Source: Schistosoma haematobium (Eukaryota; Platyhelminthes; Trematoda; Strigeidida; Schistosomatidae). Taken from it: a stretch of 64,000 bases of DNA. A program made the position numbers and the translations under genes. The notes under the pieces are model-generated. The model was not told where the DNA came from. It worked only from the letters and a program-made list of their open reading frames with translations, and ran no database searches. Positions 13,401 through 26,300 of the stretch are shown in pieces. The DNA lies in assembly GCF_000699445.3 (NCBI RefSeq), contig NC_067197.1:11538152-11602151 (forward strand), in the 5' to 3' direction. The number at the start of each line of letters is the position of its first letter. Position 1 is the first letter of the stretch.

Positions 13401-16400
13401 TTTGGTTAGTATATAAATAGAGTATGTCTGAAATATAATGATTCATAACTCAGAGGCTGTGACTTGCGTTCTAGACTCAACTGGCTGGGCTAGACAGGGA
13501 AGCGGGACTCTAGGTCGTCCTTACGTGTTTTACGTGTCACTGATTCGATCGACAAATATGCTGCGCATCTAACCTGCAGTCCACACGTTACAACAATCTT
13601 CACAAAGGGAGTTTCGAAACTTGGATATCCATAGACCTATATATATTAGTGAGGTATTCAAAGTGTCAGTAACAGTTCTATGATGAAATTTTATTCGAAT
13701 TCACATTGTCCAATCCGCGATGATGTCAAATGACTTAGTTCAATATTCACATTGAATATACGAATCATAAAGTTTTTGTTACACAAATACAATATTAAGT
13801 AATTTTTCTAACAGTAATACTACGTAAAATGTAACTTCATTGTTACACATTTTCTTACTTTGACATGTTCCTCTTTTAAATCAGTTGATAACATTTGAGC
13901 AAGTTGTTCACAACGATGCATCAATTCATTTTCATCGGATGTATCTGAAAATGTTCTAGAAACGTAAACACCAATAATGATAGTAAGTAACAACGATAAT
14001 GTGATTGATAAACACAATTTATAACATTGGAATTTAAAAAACAAACATAATTCACCATATTACCATGATTTTTTTCAAGTGGAATATTATGGATAATTGA
14101 TGTAGAGAAACTATATCAGTAGTAAAATCTTGTCAATAAGAATACAACTCAAAGTTAAAACAACAACTTAACTGGGTACGAAAAGAATAAACTAGAAAAT
14201 ACTTTGATAATCAGAGGATAAACAAGGAAATTTTAAATTAACGACTAAGCTTGCTATGGAATAACTTAGGCATTCCAAGAACAGTGCAGAATAATACTGT
14301 ACTACTTATGGAGAAATACTTCATCAATATCATCATCAAATGGAGTCAGCTAACAAGGCTAGAAATCTTATTTTTAACTGAAAAAGAAAATGATTATTAT
14401 ACACAGCACGGTTCATACATACTTTGCTCACTGATCCACTCTGGTTGAATAGATTTTATTTATTTATTATTGTTATTATATTATGCGTAATCATATTCAC
14501 CAAAGCTTACAAACAACTTCGTATTAGAATAGAAGTGCATTGATTAAACCGAATATACTAATAAATCAATAGGTTCACATATTTCTCATAAACACTTCCA
14601 GGAAAATAGTTGCTCTAAATACATTTTGCTATGAATAAATACAAACGATTTAACTTATTAACTAAATACGAATTAGGTAGTAGACTTTTTAGTTATATTT
14701 AAAATGGCTATCTTAGGTTATATAAATCAGGTTCCAAAAATGACAAAGATATAACAGTGTTCAAACTTACGATTTATTAATTGTAAGTCAACTGATAATA
14801 CGCTTCAAGCATAACTTCACACTAACAAATCATAGAAATGATTAGTTTTGATTAATAAACCAATGAATGTTACAAGTCTGGTAATATTAAGTATTAAAAC
14901 TAATGATATGTGAGAATGAGAGATGAATATTTGCATAATCTAATCAAACTATCTATATTTGCAAAGAAGTGTAAGCAGATAAACTACAAGCTAACAAACG
15001 TTCTATAAAGAACTCACTATCCAAACTAACCTTTCTACACTCATACTCTTTCTATTCAATTCTACTTGACCTTGTGCAGAAGGAACGATATTTTCTGAAT
15101 CATTATCAATAAATCCAAAAGGTTTATTTGACTTCTCATCAAAATGATTTTTTACATTAATTAACCAACGATCATCAGAATGTCCTAATGCAATACGCAT
15201 GTAGTAAACCATTGATACTTTAGTGCTTACATGCCAGAGTAAACCACGTTTATCAATTAAATCAGCACATGTTTTAATTCCAAAAGCATCTAGTCGACGT
15301 TCTGTAACATGTCCAATCCCTGGAACCTATAACGGTAGAAAAGTGATAGTGAATATCAAATTTACGAAATGTTGTTTTTTAAACAAGCAGTCTAACAGAG
15401 TGACTTGATTAGTTAATGTTTGGTAAAGTGGACAAGTAACTGATACTTAAAGACTGTATATATGGCTCGATTTCTTTCGATCCAAACCTAGGTATACAAA
15501 ATTAACTCTTGATTCGTCTGCCACTGGCACGATGACTGATTCATTGCCATTCATCTTTCCTTTCATCCTCACTCTCTCCTTTTTCCAGATATTCAAAGTG
15601 TTGTAACGTGTGGACTGCAGGTTTTGATAAGCAGCGTTTTATCGATCGATTACAGTGACAACGTAAAACACGTATGGACGACCTAGTGTCCCGCTTCCCT
15701 GTCTAGCCCAGCCAGTTGAGTCTAGAACGCAAGTCACAGCCTCTGAGTTATGAATCATTATATTTCAGACATACTCTATTTATATACCAAACAAACAAAC
15801 CACATCGTACCATGAAATAGAAAACAACATTTACACAATATTTAACGAGTAAAATAAATAACGGCCAATAGGAAATGTCCATTTAACATCCAAGGACATC
15901 ATTAGACTTAACATGATAATGATTGGCACATTATTCTTCAGCATCCATAACACAAAGTTTCCCTTTTTTGACGCCTAACCTTTACAAGCATTCTTCATCT
16001 AGCCTACAAACTCTAATTTAAACACAATTACACTTTAACCATTAATTTTAGTCAAGTTTTATTGTTGTTAAAATTAGTTCTGTCGTTCTAAAACTGAACT
16101 TCTCATCAATCTTACCATTATAGTTAATACATTTTCTCATTTCACATTCGATTATTATTATTATTATCACAATTATTGTTCTCAAAGTTAAAACGACGAA
16201 ATGATTTTAACTAGACCACCAGTGCAAATCTAGAATCACTGGACGACTATTTCGTTCTAGTATGGGACTCCCTATCAGACATCCAGGAGTCGAACCCAGG
16301 ACCGTCAGTCTCGTGCACAAACGCTTGACCTCCAGACCACTGAGCCACCATCCATCGGTATCAACATCTAGCTTCAGTCAGTCCATGATATTGCTCAACC

Positions 16401-19400
16401 TTCATTTATTGTCTGTGGTGGATAACCGTCTCACTCGTCGATTCCCACTGCTAAGGAGTCTCATACTAGGACAATACTGCTGTCCGGTGCTATCAGGTTT
16501 TCAGTGTTATTCTAGCCATTGTGTGATTTAAACAATGAATATTCTACGAACTTCACAAATCACAACTCTAATATTACTATTATTGTCGTTATCATTATGA
16601 TTTTTTCCTTAATGTTATTTTATACTCACCACCATTTTTTTTAAAGTTTGAAAGCTATATTTTAATTGGTGAAAGTAATTCAACGTTGTATACACAAGCT
16701 AGGAGTCAGCTGAAGTGAAGTGAGATATGTACAAATCGAAATGAAAACAAGTCGATGCAACGAGACTTACTTTTCTCACAGGCATAGTTTGCATAAATTT
16801 ATCGACAGCTTCTAATGTATTAGCGATTTCATGTTGCCCACATGGTTTTATCCAATCGGAGGCGATTTTTGCAATCAGTGTATTCGGACCAAGACCTTAA
16901 TTAATAATATGACAAGATTAGTTATATTCAATGTTATTAAATATAGATGGTTAGTTTTATTTTTTAGACATAAATAAAATCATGCGACTATGATTCCAAA
17001 ATAAGATTACACGATCATTCATAGTCGGGTGTGATCAAATTGAACCATGTTCGTTGAAGATTTATCTAATCAAATAACTAACAATAAAGACTGAACTACA
17101 TAAAGAACTAGTAAATAAGAATATTAACTCACCAGCACTACACGTAAGACGGGTGGCACAAAAAACACGAAATCGCATTTCTCGAACAGCTTCCCAAGCT
17201 GATAAACCAAATATTCGACGACCAGATTTACAAAGTAATCCACATTCAATGCATACATCTAGGTCAGGATCAGAGTATTTCGGTTTTATTATACGTACAG
17301 ATAGCTTATCAGATGATTTATCTGTTTCTTGACAAGAATTAGAATTACTCTCAGAATTATCATCTATAAGAATTTCGGATTGGTTATCAGTGCAGCTACT
17401 ATTCAAATGATGAGATTGTGGATGTTTAGAACGTGACCGACAACTAAAGTGAATGGAAAAAAATGGGGAATAATCCTTAGTTAACGACAGTTTTGAATGG
17501 CATATCATAAAAGTAACGATGAATATTTGATATAAATAATCCATTAAAAGGAATATTTATGATAATACAATAACAATAGTAATAATAACGATAATAATAA
17601 CTCTACCTGGTTGGGTAAGCGACAAATGAGGTTAATTAGGAGCTCTATACTTACCTAAATGTGGAAGATTTGTAGCTCAGGTGGATAATTTTTGTGGAGT
17701 TTTGTTCTCTGAGCTGGATGGTTTGGTCGCGGAGCTTTCATCGTTCTTCTGCTGATGATTTCGTTCAGAATAACATGATAAACTCCATGATTAAACCATC
17801 CAGCACGGAGAACAGAACTCTAACAAAATAGAGACCAGTAAACACCGGTCATTTGTTCCTTCCTAGTACGAGACTCCTTAGAAGTTGAAATTTAGATGGT
17901 GGTTGGAGGTAGTCAACAGGAAACCCTGGACCCGGGTTTCGTGCTACTTGGCACTCGTCAGCAAGGTGTACCTGTAATCTTGAGGGAACTGGTGCTCCCT
18001 GGCGGATTCGATCTCATGTCACCCAGCTTCACAGTCAGAGACGTTACCACTGAGCTATCCGGGTCGCGACTGACCTCCTGTAGGACTGAGATGTAATCAC
18101 AATTGATTGATCACTGGGTGGTGATCAATGTCATGCTTGTCTAGTCCTTATTAGTGCAGATCGAATGCTATCGATCATGTTGCAGGAGGTTACAGCAGGT
18201 CACCTAGACTGGTGGCCACATTTCAACATGATCGATAGCATTCGATCTGCACTAATAAGGACTAGACAAGCATAACATTGATCACCATCCAGTGATCAAT
18301 CAATTGTGACTCCTTAAAAGTTTTCATCTAAACCTTACTTGATTTATCGTATTCGAATATATTCCATCTTAAAATTCCGTAATTTTATTCATTATAATAT
18401 AATTATTCTCTGATCACCTTAGAAAATTTCCACATTAATTATTCACAATGACTATTGTGTAGTAATTGGAAAAGAAAAGCTACATTATAACACTCTTTCG
18501 TATAATATCAATAGTAAGAAAAGATGTAGAGGAAGAATATCACGTCAATTCTGAAAGTCTACTATTAGTTAAATTGAATCGAATAATTTTATAATTGAAC
18601 AAGCATATAGTTCATTATTATAACAGATATAAAGAAGTTATTATGATTTCATTGCTTACAGAGTAACAAAAGTTCATCATAGACGACGATATCAAGTATT
18701 GTATAATATTATTTAGAATGGGGGTTTGGGGAGATTGTAGTAATTTTAATAGTTGAACTCATAAGTCGATTTGAGCTAGACCACCATTGGAAACGTGGAA
18801 GAACTGGACAGCCGTTTCGACCTAGTATGGGACTACTCACCAGTGCTCACCCACGATCCCACACGCGGGACTCGAACCCGGAGCCTTCGGTCGTGCGCGC
18901 AAACGCTTAACCTTTAGACAACGATATTGTGCGACCGTTCACCAGTGTCTCCAGTGAGTAACTGTCTTACAACAGATACGGTTAAACTCCACTGGTCAGG
19001 GCTCCTCATTAGAAATCCAGAATTGATTGAAGTTAGACATCAACATCGTCGCATGCCGGCTCACTGGTCTAGAGGCTAAACGTTTGCGTGAGGGATCGTG
19101 GATGAGCACTGGTGAGGAGTCCCATGCAAGGACAAAACGGTCGTGCAGTTCTTCTACATTTTCAATGATGATCTAGCTTAAGTCGAATCATGAATCCAAC
19201 TATTAATATTATTTAGTTGTTTTTATTATAAAAATCACTTTAATGTGGTTTACTTATTTTACTGCAAGTTTCATGTGTTTGATTTTAAAGGCTACCGACT
19301 TTATATGGATTGAAAAAATTGAATTAAATGGATCGAGAAGAATAAGATTTGTAATAATTCACAATCCTCCCGCTTTATTTAAATTTATCAAAGAAGCAGG

Positions 19401-22400
19401 ATGTATGGAGTGAATAAATCAGAGCTCAATCGTCTAACCTTTTGAAAATTGAGTGTTTCAACAGTTAGGCCATAGATTTATAACAAAATTTGTTGAAATT
19501 TACTTCATAAAAATTTTTTTTTAAAACAAGACAGTAAGAAGAGATCGTTTTATTCATTATATTCAGTTGGTAAATTGTTAACAGATGGAATGAAATCTGA
19601 ATAATTTACAAAGTAAAACACATAACAAAATGACTTGACGTAAGAAGGAACAATTTAAGTTTTGTTCGATCTAACCTCATATTATCTTTCGTTGATGTGC
19701 ACAGGATAATTTTCTGCTTCGAACCACGTTAATGTGCATATATAAGTTTATTTACTTCCGTGAATCAGGTTGAATCAGCCGTAAAAACAGAGCACCTTAT
19801 AAATACATTTCCGAGCACTATTATGCATGACTATCAACAAAATGCAAAGAATTCAATGGCTCAGTATATTGGAAACGCTCGTGAATTCTGATCATATTGT
19901 TATCAAGAATATCCTACAAAATCATCTAGACAGTCAAACGATTGGACTTGATTGCATTTGCAATTTATCAGTTCTAACTAGAACTTTGTATAAAAACACA
20001 GCACGTTCGAATTTGTATTCTACCACAGATCTACGACTTTTAATTTTTCAAATTATGAAAACTTGTTGTTAATATTTTTTCCGATGCCCTTGTCATTTTT
20101 ATTATCACTATGATGTCTTAACTCATTCCTTTTCTGTTTAGGTGGACGATTATCATTTCATTGCTTTCATTTAACCACTAGACGGTTATGCAAATAGTTT
20201 ATAACAATTGAAACTTCCGTAAAATACGAAGTAACTACTTTCAATTTTTTAATATACTACTAAATCTACTAAGTCACTGAAAATACGATTGCAGACTTTG
20301 TGAATGATATCGTAAAAATGAAAATTTTCTTCGTCGAACTGTCTTGACTTCTTACTTAATTACACAATAGGTCACTCTCGATGATTACGTAGAAATTACG
20401 TTACGCGATACATCACAAAAATTTATAAGTGGGACTACTTTTAAGTTGAATGACATCATCTTGAACAGTGGTTTTAAACACAAGAACATGGTACAAGTTA
20501 TAATAATTCGTGTATTCTCGACTAAAAATAGAAAAGGTAGTTGAAATTTGGTGTGATTTTAATCAATGACAATAAATATCTGTATAGTTCTTTTTTCATT
20601 ACATTTACAGAGCGAATCTACAGCCTAAAGTCTATTCTTTATCGACCAGATAGTGAGTCAACAACACACACTTCTATTCTGCAACTAAGCATAGATTCGT
20701 GTATTAAATTACACTATAAAGGAAATGATACCACCTTGTTATTTACACGCCGTTTTTTATTAACTCATACAGCAGGTACAGAATAATTTAATTGACTTAA
20801 GGACACACTTTAAATGTGAGAGTTTTGGTAATTCCCCGTACCTCAAACCGAAATAGATAGGGTGACTGAAAGTTAAACGATTTAAACACTGAGCCACTAT
20901 TCTACTTCTCGATAAGTGGATTAACGTTTGAAAATTAGAAGTAATCGGTGGGAAATCTAAACTTTTAATTAGAACCCCACAAATTCAGCAAATAATAAAG
21001 GTTAATACTATTGACTAAGAAAAAACTTGCATTTTCAAGACTGATACATTATGACTTGATTGACATTGGGAAATGTTAGAATAATTAGCAAAACATCTAT
21101 CTCAGACTTTGTATTTTGTTCATCTGATTTGTTTTGCTACAACAACCACATTAGTTTTTTTAGGTACAATTATATAACTCAATAACCCAATGAAAAACCC
21201 TATATAAGCACTAATTCACCATATTTTACAAATTTTTCCGTATCTTTCTAGTTTAAAATTCCCAAAAGGAATATGAAAAAAAATATTCAGTTAACTAATT
21301 ACTAAGTGATAATTGTCAACCGTAACAAAAGGTGAATAAACTACCCAATGACCATAAAAGGAATTTTTTTAAAATAAGGTTGATTTATATCAAACAAACA
21401 TATCATTCATGATGGAAAGTAAGTGTGAAGAAAAATATATCAAAGGTGAAAATGAAATTGGAATTAAGGATGAGTTAAAATACATATAGATGAGTAACTT
21501 AATTGATCTATTGCTCGATTGAAGATATTAATGACAATCGAGAATTTATTCAACTCCTCTCCTTGATAATATGATTAACAATGAAAATCAGAACGTGCAT
21601 TTCATCTTATATGGGACTCGTCAGCTGGATGTACCCGCATTCTGGAATTGATGTTCAGTTCGGGACTCGCACCAAGTACCTTTTGCTTCAAACGCTATCG
21701 CGTTAAGAGAGTGATCAATTGCAGTCCTAAACACCAATGGAAGATTCAAACAAACAATACCAAATGAACTTACGTTTCACCCTATTGCACAAGCTTGTGA
21801 CTATCAGGACTGAGTAGCTAAGTGAATCTTCCATTGATGTTTGGGACTGCAATTGATCACTCTCTTAACGCGATGGCGTTTGAAGCAAAAGGTACTGGGT
21901 CCGAGTCCCGAGGTGAACATCAATGCCGAAATGCAAGTATATCCAGCTGACGAGCCCCACATAAGATGAAACGCACGTACTGGATTCCGCTGCTAGCCAC
22001 CATCCGTCTTTGCTTATATTCTTAATATTTGTGAAGTATTTAATATTTTGAATTTATTTAATATCTAATATCGGGAATATTATAACTGTAATCAAAAACA
22101 AACATTAGTGGAGATTTTGAACGAGATAGCTCATAATTGGGCACAATGGTGTAGACGTATTCACTTTTTATTCGTGAAGAGTAATCGCTTGAGCAGACAT
22201 AAATATGTGCTAGGTCCTACAGAGCACGAAATCTAGGTACACAGTTTTCTATCAGGCTAAACCTAACCGCCTAATGTTTTTTAGATCTCTCTGTCTATCT
22301 GGTTGCTAACAATGTTACCAGATGGACATAATGACCAATACAAATATTTATAAATAAATACATACGATATGTAAAATTGTAAACACTGAATTTAAAAAAA

Positions 22401-23260
22401 ATTACCGACAAACCAACATAGGTGCTCCAGGTGCTGGTCTAGGCCAAAATGTACGTCGTTCAACAGGAAAATCAGAACGGTCTACCAAATGATCTGTTAT
22501 ATCTAGATACGCTTCATCTAAACTGACCGCCGAAAATGGAATATTATCTGATTCACAGGAATTTCGTGCACTCCCAGCAGAAACACTGTATTCCATTAAA
22601 ATAGATCGTACTACACGACTAGCTGCAGTATACTTTACAAAATCACACGGTATAATTTTCAATTGAGGACAAAGTTTTTTGCCTAAGAATCCAGGTAGAC
22701 CAGCGCGTACGCCAAATCGTCGAGCGATATAATTGCTTGTAGACTAAAGCAAAACATAATGAGAAGTAATCTTTACTGTACACTTATTCTATATCACTTG
22801 AAAATAATTAGGACGTTTCAAAGAAGAAAAGTTTCTTCTTGACGATATCATTTTCCGAAGTTTTACAATCATATTTATCGGCGACTTTTATATGCAGCAG
22901 TTTACGGTAGAAGAGAGGACTTTTACAAAGTTATCAAAGACCAACTTATTCAAGTGAAAGTCAATGAGATATAAAATATTGATGGAGATAGTTGACAAGA
23001 AAACCTGGACCCGCGTTTCATGCTATTTGAAACTCGTCAGCAAGGTGTACTGCTGCTCCCATAGAACACAGTTTCACAATCCAAAACGTTATCACTGATC
23101 TATTCGGGCTGCGGCATAAGCCACATTGCAAATTAATCGATAGGATTCGATTAGCACTAAGAAAGAGTTGTTATACATGACGTTGGTCATTATCCAGTGA
23201 TCGGCCAATTGTGAAATTCAGTGAAAATGAAGTGGTATTGCATAATGTAATCAAGTATTG

Positions 23261-23316
<56 letters not shown>

Positions 23317-26300
23317 TCTCACATGACCACGCGTATATAGCCTCTGTCAGGTAAGTCCTATTCACTGCCTTCTCGTGGCAGGAGTGTTGCTTATGAAATT
23401 GAGAGGACGAAAAGCGAATGTCCGGCGCTTTAACTAGGTTGGTTGATACGGAGAGTCCACCTAGAGGAGTTGGGAAACCCTCATTCCAAATCAATGGTGG
23501 ACATGAGCTCCAGGATCCTGAGGGAACAAATGGCATATGAACCTATTGTTGGTCACCGGTTACTATGGAACCGCACCTCCTTACGTTGCTCCACTGCCTT
23601 GTGGATCACACCTCTAGATCAAAGGCTCGGGGTGTGGCCCCCCAATAAAACCACATGCTTCGGTTTGGGCACCCGGGCATTATCCCAGCCCTCACATAAA
23701 TCGAATGATTTATGTAGCGCATATCTTTTTGGTGCCTCCTTGTACCAATGTTTATGTGTTTAAATAAATAAATAAATAAAATAGTAAATTCTTTATTACT
23801 TTTATTACTGATAAACTAGGTATTTGTCCAGTTTACCATACAATATAAGATAAATAATCTTTTCTAAAACGTACTAGCATACTGTTACTACCGACAGCAA
23901 CTGGATGATGTCTAAGTTCGGGTTGATCACGTATTTCAACAGCTGCATAAAATGCATCCATATCCACATGCACAATGATTCGAGAAAAACGTCGTTTCTG
24001 CCCTAAATCTTTCAGTATGTGATCTGCCTAGAATGCGAGAAAAATTAGTTGATGGAACAACCAAATTTAATATGAATAGATAATTTGCAAAGTAAAACCA
24101 ATTAGATTAAAAGCTGAATCAGTGGGGAACATCTAAAATTTTACAAGGTATAACGGCGAGACTATAATTTATGGACAAATCAATCAGATTTAGGATAACA
24201 AGTCTTGGATTTCGGAGCGAAACTCATCCAACCGTTTGGCTAAATAGCGTTTTGGCATTTTAGCTGATGTCAGTTCGTGATGAAAACAGTAAATCTAAAT
24301 CCTAACCCTAACCATCAACGTTAAATCATAATTCTAATTCCTCACACTGGTTTACAACCCTCATTTGGTCCTAGTTAGTAGGTCACATTCTAAAAGTCAC
24401 TTAATCGTCGCTCAAACGTCGTCCACAAATTATAGTCTCACTGATATAACTGTTAGGAAATCGTACAATCAGGAACACAATGTACATCATTCGAAAGTGA
24501 AATAAACAATAATCAATTATTATATCCACGCAATTTCAAAGCTTTTTCTTAAGCATGAAACATTTTAGAAATTTATGAATACATGAAGATATATATTAAT
24601 TTCTGACTGTTAATCAAAACGCCAGTAAAGTATTGAAAAAAAAAGCTTTTGATTTGAGTTTCTCAGTATTACAAAAGCGGGGCGAGACCGTGGATGCGCA
24701 CTGCTGACGAGTCCCAAACTAGGATGAAACGTCCGTCCAGTGCTTCCAGGTTGTCTATGGTGGTCTACCTTCAAGTGACTTATGAATTCAATTATTAAAT
24801 TACCACAATCTCCACAAAACCCTTCACTGATTATAAAAGATGAATGACCAGTACAATTGAGTATCTCTTTTTCTAATGAATATGTTATACATATCCAAGA
24901 GATTTATGCGCTGAGAATTCCATACTATGCTATACATATAATATTGAATAATTTTAAGAGTTGAGATCATAATTCAACTTAAGCTAATAAAAAATAATAA
25001 TAAAATAATACTATTATCATTTAACTTTAAAATAATGACCAAGATGCCGGGTAAAAGTATTAATAACAAAACGTTTTTCATCCAGATGAACATATACTTA
25101 GCTAATTTGAGAACTTGAACAAAATGCTATACTACTCGAGAAAAAATCTTGTTCCAGGTCGTACAGAATAAGTAGATTATTTAACTATGTAGACAAGATA
25201 AAAGCTCTGTAATGAAAAAAAGAAGCAATGGAAAGAAGTGTTAGTGATTAACAAGAGGAAAGTACTGGAAAATATTGAATAAGGAAGTGTCAACTCGGGT
25301 ATCTTTACAACCTGACTAAATTAACTTCGTAACCAAATTTTAAATTTCATATGAAATAATTAATTGACAATAAGAGACGATGAGAAAGAGAGGAGAAAAT
25401 GTACTCACTTCTAATTCACCACTTTTTAACATCGCCGGTGTAAGTGATTTTATAACTTTAAGCTTTTGTTCAATTTGTTGACGAAGAGCTTTTTCCCGCC
25501 TCAGTTCATTTTCATAAAACTTTGACCCTTAAATAATTGAAAATTTGTTAGTAAAACTAATTCCTTTGTATTAATGAACGTGAGTTCAAAAATAAAGTTC
25601 CTTACAGTTATTCGAAAGCTTGATCTAACCATGATACCTAAAATATACACAGATCTGTATTATAAGCGAAGTATATGGTACAAGACTACTTCCTGTGTTG
25701 TAATAGAGTAGCAAAACATCTTCTGAATGGAAAAGGTATATTAAAAATAAAGATAACGGTTACTAAAGTTTTTAAGCATTATAGGTGTCTTCGGAGCATT
25801 GCTCGTATATCCTGGGACCACTGAGTAAGTAATATAGATGTTAGGAAACGAGTATTAGGTAAGGATGGCAAATCAACTGATGAGGTCTCACTACTTCATC
25901 AGTTGAGATGGCTGGGACATGTGTTACATATGCCCAGTCACCGACTGCTCCGACAAGCGATGTTTTATGGTGTAGGAGTAGGTTGGAAGACCAAAACATC
26001 AAGCAAATCCATGAAGTCACTGACAACTGGACTGAGTCATGTTGGTAGGTGTAGACCACCTGGTTGGGATCCGCGAGACGATAGAGACCGATGGTTAGAG
26101 ACCTTAAATGACATGGCTCAAAATCTCTTATGATGGCGCAGGTGCATCCACTCTTTGTGTTCTCCCAAATTCTAATCTTCTGAATTCTTCATTTCCCTTT
26201 TCTTCTCTTCCCGAATTTATTTCACTGGATTATACTCCTTGAATAACATCTTGAAACCCTAATCTTTCCGATTACTGCTTATACTTTTACTACCTCTACC

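Larger units (their letters stand above)
7737..13858 (-). other. POLK: POLK intron 8 (6.1 kb), mostly unrecognised DNA
   Basis: Long AT-rich intron. Recognised contents are a hammerhead relic (9905-9960), a Smα-type SINE (10465-10650), a Penelope-end fragment (11398-11465) and a solo LTR (13260-13595). The remainder (7737-9900, 10830-11390, 11470-13250) shows no gene or repeat that I can name. Confidence 0.55.
17444..22405 (-). other. POLK: POLK intron 4 (5.0 kb) with nested repeats
   Basis: Contains a Penelope-end fragment, a hammerhead SINE, an 86-bp-armed palindrome and two inverted SINE pairs, all listed separately. The stretches 18320-18750, 19220-21590 and 22000-22400 are AT-rich with nothing recognised; short open frames near 19.8-20.1 and 20.5-20.8 kb have no family resemblance or splice context. 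Confidence 0.6.

Noticed and set aside
17990..18075. tRNA gene suggested by cloverleaf-like A- and B-box text
   Set aside because: The head lacks a complete paired acceptor and anticodon arm and continues directly into a hammerhead block, so it is a tRNA-derived SINE. The same applies to the similar heads at 2.3, 6.9, 10.5, 18.9, 21.7, 27.5 and 31.3 kb.
24300..24318. Interstitial telomere or chromosome fusion point
   Set aside because: Only about two telomere-like units occur, inside a small inverted-repeat-bounded unit, which is too little for a telomeric relic.
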